A stretch of DNA of 64,000 bases from Muribaculaceae bacterium (GTDB taxonomy: Bacteria > Bacteroidota > Bacteroidia > Bacteroidales > Muribaculaceae), in the NCBI GenBank assembly GCA_017621225.1, contig JAGATN010000003.1, forward strand, positions 28,234 through 92,233, in the 5' to 3' direction. Positions 42,309 to 50,210 of the stretch are shown one piece after another. Under the pieces are notes generated by a model, which was not told the origin of the DNA, did no database searches, and worked only from the letters and a program-made list of their open reading frames with translations. The position numbers and the translations under genes are program-made. How positions within the stretch are numbered: the stretch's first letter is position 1; each line of letters opens with the position of its first letter.

Positions 42309-43589
42309 TCACTTAACGTAAAAGTCGATAAGCAAGTTTAGCGCGCGCTGACAAGCAGGGCAAAATTCAGGATTTTCGTTCGTGCGCATGCGGCAATTGT
42401 CGGCCGGACGATACAATCCCTTCGATGTATAGCCGGCACCCTCGTACACTCCTACGGGATATGACGCGCTCTTTGCCACGAGAGTTGGCACGGGAGTATT
42501 TTTTTTGAGCAGAGGCTTCCACTTCGAATCAAAATCGACGAGCGAGGTTATGTTTGGCTCCCACGGCTCAACGTCGAGCGGATATGAGCCCGACATCACG
42601 TCATCGTCATAGAAATATTCGTCGGCAAGCCCGCCGAAGCTATGACCGAATTCATGCACCACCACCGGACGGAATGTGGGGTGGCCTACGTCGGAAAGCG
42701 TATAGCTGTTGTAGATTCCGCCACCGCCGTACTCATCGCTATTCGACAATATGATGATGTGTTCGTATGGTATGCCCGCCAGAGCATCATGCACGGCCTT
42801 GACGTTCGAAGTTGTAAGATAGCGGTCGGAATAGAATGTGCTGAAATGCGATCCGAACGCAGTGTCGCGCCAGTCGTTTTTCTTGGGAACGCTCACTCCG
42901 CTCTCGAGCGACGGCGAAGCCACGGCCACGAAGTTGAAGCAATCGGCGCGCGACTTAAACGGCTCATGGCTCAATATGGCATCGACGGCCGTCTTGGCAG
43001 AGCGATAGAAGCTGTCCATCTCCTGCTCCGTGAATCCTTCGGCAAGCAAGGCCACGTCGATCGAATTATCGGGGTCGGCACCTTTATGTATATATTTGTG
43101 TGGCGTAATGTTTCTAATGCCTTTTTCTCTTACGAGCACATCTTTGGGGTCGAATCGGTGCGACATAGTCGCTATGGGGTCATGGCGATAGTCGAGCACG
43201 GCTATGTCGATTATGGCCGGAGCCTTGGGGTAAGGCACGAGAAAAGTGTTTTCGAACGCTCTCGGCGTCGTCTTTGCCTCGGGAGTGGCAAGCCATTCGT
43301 TATACAACGACGAAAACGACGTTCGATATATGGTGTCGCCCGAAGCTTCGTCGCGCACGGTTATCTGGCCATTGCCTATGTAAGGCACTTCGTTAAGACG
43401 GTGATGACGGCCGGCCCATCCCGGCAGACGGGTTTGACGGTCAAGCTGTATGGTGCGCGATGTAGGTGTAGCGCCAAACAAATAGTCGAGTCTTAAAGTT
43501 TTATTTTCGAAATAACGATCGAAATCATGCGCGGCACACCCTAAAACGGCCGCGACCGCAAACAGATGGAATAAGATTAGTTTTTTCAT
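42309..43589 (-). CDS. M64 family metallopeptidase (IgA peptidase-like), exported
   Basis: 426 residues with a signal peptide (a Cys at 18 makes a lipoprotein possible). The Peptidase_M64_N beta-sandwich occupies about 20-150 (LRLDYLFGA, RTIQLDRQTRLPGWAG), then SIDVALLAEGFTEQEM starts the catalytic domain. The zinc site HEFGHSFGGLADEY has His312, Glu313, His316 and Asp323. Related enzymes from gut anaerobes cleave IgA or other host glycoproteins, but many have unknown substrates. It stands alone with its own promoter. Confidence 0.9.
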   Translation of the reverse strand: MKKLILFHLFAVAAVLGCAAHDFDRYFENKTLRLDYLFGATPTSRTIQLDRQTRLPGWAGRHHRLNEVPYIGNGQITVRDEASGDTIYRTSFSSLYNEWLATPEAKTTPRAFENTFLVPYPKAPAIIDIAVLDYRHDPIATMSHRFDPKDVLVREKGIRNITPHKYIHKGADPDNSIDVALLAEGFTEQEMDSFYRSAKTAVDAILSHEPFKSRADCFNFVAVASPSLESGVSVPKKNDWRDTAFGSHFSTFYSDRYLTTSNVKAVHDALAGIPYEHIIILSNSDEYGGGGIYNSYTLSDVGHPTFRPVVVHEFGHSFGGLADEYFYDDDVMSGSYPLDVEPWEPNITSLVDFDSKWKPLLKKNTPVPTLVAKSASYPVGVYEGAGYTSKGLYRPADNCRMRTNENPEFCPACQRALNLLIDFYVK

Positions 43590-43621
43590 TGATCGATAAA
43601 GCTTTTTGATATTGATTCATA

Positions 43622-43651
43622 CAAAGGTAATACAAATTAGCCAATAAACAA
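43622..43651 (-). promoter_or_regulatory. Promoter of the M64 peptidase gene
   Basis: Minus strand TTG at 43649-43651, 19 bp spacer, TACCTTTG at 43622-43629. Confidence 0.7.
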
Positions 43652-43695
43652 CAATAGCGCGCACCAATAAAATCTGGGCACGCACACAATGTAGA

Positions 43696-43739
43696 GGAGC
43701 TGCCCCTACCAAGCGCTATGCGCCGGTCGAAGCAGCTCC
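43696..43739. repeat. Inverted repeat downstream of asnS
   Basis: GGAGCTGC at 43696-43703 and GCAGCTCC at 43732-43739, 28-base spacer, no T tract on either side. May end asnS transcription or be a protein-binding site. Confidence 0.4.
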
Positions 43740-43765
43740 AACATACTTTATGGTAGATATTGCCG

Positions 43766-45154
43766 TTAAAATTCAGCATTGTTTGGCGTGCGCGGGAACG
43801 GAATGACGTCGCGTATGTTGGTCATTCCGGTCACGAACAGCACCAGACGTTCGAAGCCCAAGCCGAAGCCGGCATGAGGCACCGTTCCGAAGCGACGCGT
43901 ATCGAGATACCACCACATATCCTTCATAGGTATGTGCATCTCCTCGATGCGCGCGAGAAGCTTGTCGTAATCGGCTTCACGCTCCGAACCGCCGATTATC
44001 TCGCCGATCTTCGGGAAAAGCACGTCCATGCCGCGCACCGTGCGGCCATCTTCGTTGAGCTTCATGTAGAATGCCTTTATCTCCTTCGGATAGTCGGTCA
44101 TGATTACCGGCTTCTTGAAATGCTTCTCAACGAGATAGCGTTCATGTTCGCTCTGGAGGTCGGCACCCCAATATACGGGGAATTCGAATTTACGGCCCGA
44201 CTGTTCGAGTATCTTAACGCCTTCGGTATAGGTGAGACGCACGAATTCGTTGTGGGTTACGAACTTCAGACGGTCGACAAGTTCCGGATCATACATCTGT
44301 GCCAAGAAGTTGATGTCGTCCTCGCAGTGTTCGAGAGCATAATTTATGCAATACTTCACGAAATCCTCGGCAAGTTCCATATTGTCGTTGTTGTCGAAGA
44401 ACGACACTTCAGGTTCTATCATCCAGAATTCCGACAAGTGGCGGGGCGTATTGGAATTTTCGGCGCGGAAAGTCGGACCAAACGTGTAGATGGCACCCAG
44501 AGCGGTAGCGCCGAGCTCACCTTCGAGCTGGCCGCTCACGGTAAGAGCCGTGGGCTTTCCAAAAAAGTCGGCCGAGAAATCCACCTTGCCATCTTCGGTT
44601 TTAGGAAGATTGTTCAAATCGAGCGTCGTTACCTGGAACATTGCTCCGGCTCCTTCGCAGTCGCTTGCCGTGATGAGCGGAGTGTGCAGATATACGAATC
44701 CGCGTTCGTTAAAAAATTTGTGTATGGCAAATGCCAGCGCGCTGCGCACCCTAAGCACGGCACTGAATGTATTTGTGCGTGGACGCAGATGGGCTATCTC
44801 GCGCAAAAATTCGAGCGAGTGTCCTTTTTTCTGCAAGGGATACGATTCGGGGTCGGCCGAGCCGAGCACCTCTATCGAATCGGCCTGCACTTCACAGGTC
44901 TGCCCTTTTCCCATCGACTCAACCAATTTTCCCGTAACGCATACGCTCGAACCGGTAGTCACCGGTTTCAAAGCTTCGTCGGTAAACTTGGCCATATCGA
45001 GCACTATCTGTATGTTGCGTATGGTAGAGCCGTCGTTAAGCGCCACGAATTGCACATGCTTGTTGCCGCGACGAGTGCGCACCCACCCCATCACGGTTAC
45101 ATCCCGACCTATCATTTCGGGATTCAGCAGTTCGATTATTTTTGTACGTTTCAT
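43766..45154 (-). CDS. asnS: Asparagine--tRNA ligase
   Basis: 462 residues. The N-terminal OB fold recognises the anticodon ([25 protein letters not shown]). Class II motifs follow: [21 protein letters not shown] (motif 2) and [16 protein letters not shown] (motif 3). Absence of the usual AspRS insertions and presence of [13 protein letters not shown] support AsnRS. It starts 20 bp after the pseudouridine synthase gene, likely one transcript. Confidence 0.96.
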   Translation of the reverse strand: MKRTKIIELLNPEMIGRDVTVMGWVRTRRGNKHVQFVALNDGSTIRNIQIVLDMAKFTDEALKPVTTGSSVCVTGKLVESMGKGQTCEVQADSIEVLGSADPESYPLQKKGHSLEFLREIAHLRPRTNTFSAVLRVRSALAFAIHKFFNERGFVYLHTPLITASDCEGAGAMFQVTTLDLNNLPKTEDGKVDFSADFFGKPTALTVSGQLEGELGATALGAIYTFGPTFRAENSNTPRHLSEFWMIEPEVSFFDNNDNMELAEDFVKYCINYALEHCEDDINFLAQMYDPELVDRLKFVTHNEFVRLTYTEGVKILEQSGRKFEFPVYWGADLQSEHERYLVEKHFKKPVIMTDYPKEIKAFYMKLNEDGRTVRGMDVLFPKIGEIIGGSEREADYDKLLARIEEMHIPMKDMWWYLDTRRFGTVPHAGFGLGFERLVLFVTGMTNIRDVIPFPRTPNNAEF

Positions 45155-45174
45155 TTATTTCTTTTCTCGTAATA

Positions 45175-46722
45175 TTATTCAAATGAACCCATCTTCAAGA
45201 AGTTAACTTCTTCCTGAGTCAGGTAACGCCAACGTCCGCGAGGAAGGTTCTTCTTGGTGAGGCCTGCAAAATAAACACGGTCGAGCTTGGTCACGTGATA
45301 TCCGAGGCTTTCGAATATGCGGCGCACTATTCTGTTGCGGCCCGAGTGTATTTCGATGCCGGCCTGATTGCGGTCGGTTTCGGTGGCGTAGCTTATGGCG
45401 TCGGCATGTATGGGGCCGTCGTCAAGCTCTATGCCGTCGGCTATGCGCTGCATGTCTTCTTCCGAGATGTCCTTGTCGCACCATACGTGATATATCTTCT
45501 TCTTGACATATTTGGGATGCGTAAGCTTCGAGGCCAAATCGCCGTCGTTGGTTAGAAGCAGCACGCCGGTAGTGTTACGGTCGAGACGACCCACCGGATA
45601 GATGCGTTCGTCGCAGGCACCCTTAACTATGTCCATCACCGTGAGACGTCCGTTGGGATCGTCGCTCGTGGTGACGCAATCCTTCGGCTTATTGAGAAGG
45701 ATGTAGCATTTGCGTTCGAGCATCACTACCTTTTCGTCGTATTCAACGGTGTCGTTATGCGAAATCTTGGTGCCGAGTTCGGTCACTACGTTTCCGTTTA
45801 CCTTTACCAAGCCCTTCTGGATGAATTCGTCGGCTTCGCGACGCGAACAAATTCCGGCATTGGCCATGAATTTATTGAGACGTATCTGTTCGTTCGGATC
45901 GGGTATCGGCATTTCGTATTCCACGCGCTTGGGACGCGGAGTGAAGCTCTTGCCACCACGCGGCATGCCAAACTGATTCTGGCGAGGCATCTGATGACGA
46001 CCGCCCTGCTGATTGTTGTAGCCACCCTGGCGATTGTTGTTGTAACCGCCCTGACGATTGTTATTGTAGCCGCCTTGACGATTGTTGTTGTAGCCACCCT
46101 GGCGATTATTGTTGTTATACCCACCCTGACGGTTATTGTTGTTGTAGCCGCCTTGACGATTGTTGCCGTAACCGCCTTGACGATTGTTTCCGTAACCGCC
46201 CTGCTGGTTGTTGTAGCCGCCCTGGCGATTATTGTTGTTATACCCGCCTTGATTGTTGTAACCACCGTGACGATTGTTGTTGTAACCGCCCTGACGATTG
46301 TTGTTGTAGCCACCTTGGCGAGGTGCATATCCTTGCTGACGAGGACGATATCCGCCTTCTTGCTGATAACGCGGCTGATATCCAGTCGACTCCGTTGTTT
46401 CAGAAGTTTCAGTCTTATCCGCAGCACCTTCAGTTGTCAATGACGATGCACTCTGCTGACGCTGCGCATAGTATCCCTCGTTGTTGTAACGATTGTTGTA
46501 GCCACCCTGCTGCTGACGGTAATAGCCGCCTTGACGCTGCTGTCCGTTATTCTGACGATAATACCCTCTCTGCTGGCCCTGTCCATTGAAATCTTGGTTC
46601 GCATGGCTATTAGAAGAATCGAAATCCGATGAAAATGCAGGCCGCTGCTCCGGAGCATCAGGCGTGACGTTTATCACTCCACCAATCCTAGGTCGTTTGC
46701 TTTTTTTCTCGTTGCTGTCCAT
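45175..46722 (-). CDS. RluB-type pseudouridine synthase with long Gly/Tyr/Asn-rich N-terminus
   Basis: 515 residues. Only the C-terminal half (from about 270) is the enzyme: an S4 RNA-binding domain (IRLNKFMANAGICSRREADEFI), then the catalytic motif PVGRLDRNTTGVLLLTND with Asp381 and GRNRIVRRIFESLGY. RluB/RsuA enzymes make pseudouridine in rRNA. Residues about 40-250 are low-complexity GGYNNNRQ repeats with many Arg. Such an RGG/GYN tail is RNA-binding or phase-separating in other proteins; its role here is inference. Similar shorter tails are known in Bacteroidetes RluB homologues. Confidence 0.88.
   Translation of the reverse strand: MDSNEKKSKRPRIGGVINVTPDAPEQRPAFSSDFDSSNSHANQDFNGQGQQRGYYRQNNGQQRQGGYYRQQQGGYNNRYNNEGYYAQRQQSASSLTTEGAADKTETSETTESTGYQPRYQQEGGYRPRQQGYAPRQGGYNNNRQGGYNNNRHGGYNNQGGYNNNNRQGGYNNQQGGYGNNRQGGYGNNRQGGYNNNNRQGGYNNNNRQGGYNNNRQGGYNNNRQGGYNNNRQGGYNNQQGGRHQMPRQNQFGMPRGGKSFTPRPKRVEYEMPIPDPNEQIRLNKFMANAGICSRREADEFIQKGLVKVNGNVVTELGTKISHNDTVEYDEKVVMLERKCYILLNKPKDCVTTSDDPNGRLTVMDIVKGACDERIYPVGRLDRNTTGVLLLTNDGDLASKLTHPKYVKKKIYHVWCDKDISEEDMQRIADGIELDDGPIHADAISYATETDRNQAGIEIHSGRNRIVRRIFESLGYHVTKLDRVYFAGLTKKNLPRGRWRYLTQEEVNFLKMGSFE
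45985..46330 (-). repeat. Tandem degenerate repeat encoding GGYNNNRQ
   Basis: Within the pseudouridine synthase gene, roughly 24-base units read on the minus strand as GGN-GGN-TAC-AAC-AAC-AA(C/T)-CGT-CAG, with insertions of extra AAC codons. Copy number is likely variable through slippage. Confidence 0.75.
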
Positions 46723-46943
46723 TTTTGTTGTAAATTAAGTCGTTGATGATAATTCTGCCTCTCGGCGATAACAGTTTAAAATAAAATTAAGAGTTAACTT
46801 TTATGATATAAATAATATAGTCGATTTAATCGAGACAATTTGCATAATGCCATATCAAATCCAATGCAAATTTATATCATTTCTTTGGTTATAACAATTT
46901 TTGCACCATTTTTCTTTTCAATAGGTATTTTTAGCATTAGATT

Positions 46944-46973
46944 TTGCAGGGTTACGAATTATATCTAATTTTG
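46944..46973 (+). promoter_or_regulatory. Promoter of dapA
   Basis: TTG at 46944-46946, 19 bp spacer, TAATTTTG at 46966-46973; leader about 15 bases. Confidence 0.7.
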
Positions 46974-46994
46974 TGTCAGAAAAAAGACAATCAT

Positions 46995-47879
46995 ATGGCG
47001 CGAATAAATCTTCACGGAATGGGGGTGGCACTAATAACACCTTTTCGTTCAGACAAATCAGTGGACTATGACGCATTGGCTCGACTACTTGAATATCAGG
47101 TGAAAAGCGGAGTCGACTTTCTGGTGGTGCTCGGCACTACGGCCGAAACGGCTACCCTGACGGCCGACGAACGCAACGAAGTGAAACGTTTTGTGGCAGA
47201 AAGAGTGGCCGGAAGAGTGCCTCTCGTTCTGGGATGCGGCGGCAACAACACCATGGGTGTGATAGAAGATCTGAAAAATTCCGACTTATCGGCATACAGT
47301 GCAATATTGTCAGTAGTTCCATATTACAACAAGCCCTCTCAAGAAGGCATATACCAACACTACAGCGCCATTGCAAAGGCATCGCCCCTACCCATCATAT
47401 TATACAACGTTCCCGGACGAACGGGTGTGAATATGACTGCCGAAACCACTCTCAGGCTCGCGGCTGAGCATGAAAACATAATAGGCATAAAGGAGGCATC
47501 AGGCAACATATCGCAAATGGACGACATAATCAAGCACAAATCGCCCGACTTTATGGTGATTTCGGGCGACGACGGGATAACGTTCCCCTTGATAACGCTC
47601 GGAGCCGTCGGCGTAATTTCGGTAATAGGCAACGCCTTCCCCAAGGAATTCAGCAAAATGGTGCGCCTCGCACTGGCCGGCGATTACGACAACGCTCGCA
47701 CCATACACCACCGATTTACCGAGCTGTTCAGCCTATTGTTCGTCGACGGAAACCCCGCCGGCGTAAAATGCCTGCTGCACGCAATGGGCTACATCGAAAA
47801 CGAATTGCGCCTGCCATTGGTACCCACGCGCATAACCACATACGAAAAGATACGCCGAGTACTTGACACTCTCAATTAA
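46995..47879 (+). CDS. dapA: 4-hydroxy-tetrahydrodipicolinate synthase
   Basis: 294 residues from ATG 46995. Condenses pyruvate with aspartate semialdehyde, the first step of the lysine/diaminopimelate branch. The TIM-barrel shows GTTAETATL, the Tyr137 proton relay (ILYNVPGRTG, with Arg142) and the Schiff-base Lys166 in IGIKEASGN. Length and motifs are standard. It is monocistronic, followed by tRNA-Arg with its own promoter at the end of the gene. Confidence 0.95.
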   Translation: MARINLHGMGVALITPFRSDKSVDYDALARLLEYQVKSGVDFLVVLGTTAETATLTADERNEVKRFVAERVAGRVPLVLGCGGNNTMGVIEDLKNSDLSAYSAILSVVPYYNKPSQEGIYQHYSAIAKASPLPIILYNVPGRTGVNMTAETTLRLAAEHENIIGIKEASGNISQMDDIIKHKSPDFMVISGDDGITFPLITLGAVGVISVIGNAFPKEFSKMVRLALAGDYDNARTIHHRFTELFSLLFVDGNPAGVKCLLHAMGYIENELRLPLVPTRITTYEKIRRVLDTLN

Positions 47880-47893
47880 ATTGCGTACCTTTG
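47863..47893 (+). promoter_or_regulatory. Promoter of tRNA-Arg
   Basis: TTG at 47863-47865 inside the dapA end, 20 bp spacer, TACCTTTG at 47886-47893. Confidence 0.65.
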
Positions 47894-47921
47894 TCGCCGA
47901 ATTTAAAGATTTAAATTTCGG

Positions 47922-47995
47922 GGTCCGGTAGCTCAGCTGGATAGAGCATCTGCCTTCTAAGCAGACGGTCATGCGTTCGAGTCGCATCCGGATCA
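47922..47995 (+). tRNA. tRNA-Arg (anticodon TCT)
   Basis: Acceptor GGTCCGG pairs with CCGGATC, D-stem GCTC/GAGC, anticodon stem TCTGC/GCAGA with loop CTTCTAA (anticodon TCT, reads AGA), T-stem ATGCG/CGCAT with TTCGAGT loop. Discriminator A; CCA is not encoded. A terminator follows six bases later. Confidence 0.93.
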
Positions 47996-48000
47996 CCCAA

Positions 48001-48025
48001 GGGTCACCAATCGGTGGCCCTTTTT
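48001..48025 (+). terminator. Intrinsic terminator of tRNA-Arg
   Basis: GGGTCACC (48001-48008) pairs with GGTGGCCC (48013-48020), then T5. Confidence 0.85.
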
Positions 48026-48081
48026 CGTGTCCGCGACCGCCGGCATATCAATACATTAGAGTCGGTTTCCACCGCCCCGCG

Positions 48082-48318
48082 AAGTCAAAAATCAACGATG
48101 TCGGTGTAAGTGTCGGTTTAAATGGTGCTAATAATGGCGTTAATAATGGTGCCAAAATTACATCTTGTCAAAATGCAATATTAGCTCTTATGGCACATAA
48201 TCTAGAAATTACATTGGATACCATTGCAAAAGAAATTGGCATAAGCGCCTCTACTCTTGATCAAGAAATCGCGAAGATGGCTCATTTGGTGCAAAGAATA
48301 GGTCTATCGACATTTTAA
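48082..48318 (+). pseudogene. Winged-helix fragment, likely remnant of a larger gene
   Basis: An open stretch immediately behind tRNA-Arg reads SKINDVGVSVGLNG, GANNGVNNGAKITS, then a helix-turn-helix-like LALMAHNLEITLDTIAKEIGISASTLDQEIAKM and stops after VQRIGLSTF. The GVNxGVNxG linker before a winged helix is typical of the C-terminal end of AlbA-type or Fic-like transcriptional proteins in Bacteroidales. No proper start or N-terminal domain is present and the usual final strands are missing. It is interpreted as the scar of an element or gene once next to the tRNA. Confidence 0.5.
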
Positions 48319-48327
48319 TGCGACAGT

Positions 48328-48483
48328 TTATCGTTTGTTCTTGATTTTTTTAACAAGATACATAATGCCGGCATAAACGACAACCAAAGCAACCAAAGCA
48401 CCAAGAGTAAACAAAATAAGACCGGGGGTGGCACATTCGGCGATGATTATTATCAATATTAGCCAAAGAATTATTCCAATCAT
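48328..48483 (-). CDS. Small hydrophobic protein, 51 residues
   Basis: ATG 48483 to TAA 48328. MIGIILWLILIIIIAEC forms one helix, then TPGLILFTLGALVALVVVYAGIM a second, ending in a basic tail KKIKNKR. Two-helix membrane microprotein with positive-inside topology. It lies downstream of a 25-codon hydrophobic ORF on the same strand behind a shared promoter-like box. No family recognised; could be a holin-like, stress or toxin-type peptide, but nothing confirms this. Confidence 0.5.
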   Translation of the reverse strand: MIGIILWLILIIIIAECATPGLILFTLGALVALVVVYAGIMYLVKKIKNKR

Positions 48484-48504
48484 ATACAAATCAATTTAGC
48501 ACGG

Positions 48505-48582
48505 TTACTTTATATTTGCGCCATCTTTGAGAGCTTGTCCGAGCCATCCGAAGATACATACAACTATGATTATCAACGACAT
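48505..48582 (-). CDS. Possible 25-residue hydrophobic microprotein
   Basis: ATG 48582 to TAA 48505, reading MSLIIIVVCIFGWLGQALK then DGANIK. A single helix with a C-terminal polar end. It is the first ORF after a -7 box at 48632-48639 and is followed 21 bp later by the 51-residue ORF. Such short ORFs arise by chance, so confidence is low; the hydrophobic bias and arrangement with the next ORF are the only support. Confidence 0.35.
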   Translation of the reverse strand: MSLIIIVVCIFGWLGQALKDGANIK

Positions 48583-48631
48583 ATCTGACTGAATTTAGAT
48601 TTTAAAAGGAAGCCAATGTGACTTTCACAGG

Positions 48632-48639
48632 CAAAATTA
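48632..48639 (-). promoter_or_regulatory. -7 box before the two micro-ORFs
   Basis: Minus strand TAATTTTG, about 50 bases before the 25-codon ORF; no well-spaced -33 TTG. Confidence 0.45.
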
Positions 48640-48929
48640 GCGGAGCATCGGGCAATGAAGTCGCACACTTAAGTTAAACAATCTTATTACAAGCCCCTCA
48701 GTATGCTCCATTCGCCGGATCTTATTTCACGCGAAAAATTTCATTTTCACACGTTCATTTAACGTATGAGTGCGGAATGACACCAACGTCGCTGATACGT
48801 TAAATAATGGATTTTAGTCGATTTTCAGAGCAAAACGCCGTAAATTTGCAATCCGAAGACACAGGTATGGTCATTCTCCTCCCTCTATGCCATTTACGAT
48901 TCATTGCATAATTGCTGACGTACAGCGAC
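48640..48929. other. Intergenic stretch before the MFS gene
   Basis: About 290 bases without a convincing ORF or RNA on either strand. Confidence 0.5.
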
Positions 48930-48962
48930 TTGCATTTTCATAAATTCATACGAATATATTTG
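48930..48962 (+). promoter_or_regulatory. Promoter of the MFS transporter gene
   Basis: TTG at 48930-48932, 22 bp spacer, TATATTTG at 48955-48962. The ATG at 48975 is only about six bases after the expected start, so the mRNA is nearly leaderless. Confidence 0.6.
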
Positions 48963-48974
48963 CATTTTATCGAT

Positions 48975-50183
48975 ATGGAAACGTCGAACGTTGCCGAAAA
49001 CAAATTGGAACGGCTCTGGAACTCCAATTATTTGAAAGTGATGTGCAGCAACTTTCTGCTGTTTTTTGCTTTCTATATTCTCGCTCCGTTATTGCCTTTG
49101 TATCTCAACGCCCAATTCAAGGCCGACAAAGATTTGATAGGGCTCGTATTGTCGGGATATGTGATTGCCACGCTACTCATACGCCCTTTCAGCGGCTTCA
49201 TAGTCGACAGCTTCAACCGAAAAAAGGTTCTGATGCTCTGCTTTTTCACCTTTTTCATATGTTTTGCCGGATATATCGGAGCCGGAACGCTGCTTATGTT
49301 CGCAATCGTACGAACCATGCACGGCATTCCGTTCGGAGCCGCCACGGTGGCAAACAGCACGGTGGCCATCGACGTGCTTCCGTCATCAAGGCGCAATGAA
49401 GGAATCGGATTTTACGGATTGAGCAACAATCTCGCCATGGCCATAGCGCCCTCGATTGGCATATACGTGTACTCGGCTACCGACAACTTCGAACTGCTGT
49501 TTTGGATTGCCCTGATACTGGCATTGGCAGGTTTCATATGCGCATCGTCGGTCAAGATACCGCAACGCGAAATAATTAAAAGCAAGCCGGCGCTGAGCCT
49601 CGATCATTTCTTCTTGTCAAGAGCATGGATGATGGCCATAAACGTTTGCTTTTTCGGGCTATGTTGGGGCGTAATGAGCAACTACGTTGCAATATACGGA
49701 CAAGAGAAGCTCGGAATAACCGACGGAACGGGATTGTTCTTTATGATACTGTCGACGGGACTGTTCGTCTCGCGCCTGTTCGGGTCGAAAGCACTCAGAA
49801 AAGGCCGATTGACGCAAAGCTGCGCACAAGGAGTAATCTGTTCGCTGATAGGCTACGTGCTGTTTGCCTGCGCTTTCGGAGAGTGGACATTTTATCTTTC
49901 AGCAATGTTCATAGGGCTTGGCAACGGACGTATGTATCCGGCGTTTTTGAACATGTTCATAAAAGTGGCCCGTCATGACCAAAGGGGCACGGCAAACTCA
50001 TCGATACTTATTTCATGGGATCTGGGCATGGGCATAGGCATACTCATGGGTGGATTTTTAGCCGAATACATCAGCTACTCCGCTGCCTTTTGGGCCACGG
50101 CCATCATGCAAGCCGTGGGCACGGCTCTGTTTCTCACATCAACGCAATTCTTTTTCCACCGCCGAAAGCTCCACGACGATTAA
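48975..50183 (+). CDS. Major facilitator superfamily transporter
   Basis: 402 residues from ATG 48975 (METSNVAENKLERLWNS). Twelve predicted helices; the first inter-helix loop carries LVLSGYVIATLLIRPFSGFIVDSFNRKKVL, the MFS motif-A region. PFGAATVANSTVAIDVLPSSRRNEGIGFYG is a further MFS signature. It resembles the sugar/drug-exporter MFS_1 branch; substrate unknown. Convergent with the phosphoesterase gene, 27 bp apart. Confidence 0.9.
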   Translation: METSNVAENKLERLWNSNYLKVMCSNFLLFFAFYILAPLLPLYLNAQFKADKDLIGLVLSGYVIATLLIRPFSGFIVDSFNRKKVLMLCFFTFFICFAGYIGAGTLLMFAIVRTMHGIPFGAATVANSTVAIDVLPSSRRNEGIGFYGLSNNLAMAIAPSIGIYVYSATDNFELLFWIALILALAGFICASSVKIPQREIIKSKPALSLDHFFLSRAWMMAINVCFFGLCWGVMSNYVAIYGQEKLGITDGTGLFFMILSTGLFVSRLFGSKALRKGRLTQSCAQGVICSLIGYVLFACAFGEWTFYLSAMFIGLGNGRMYPAFLNMFIKVARHDQRGTANSSILISWDLGMGIGILMGGFLAEYISYSAAFWATAIMQAVGTALFLTSTQFFFHRRKLHDD

Positions 50184-50210
50184 CGACCGCCCCATATACC
50201 AAAGGCCGCT

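Noticed and set aside
46021-46320. Regularly spaced short repeats resembling a CRISPR array
   Set aside because: The units are in frame and encode GGYNNNRQ inside the pseudouridine synthase; no unique spacers and no cas genes.
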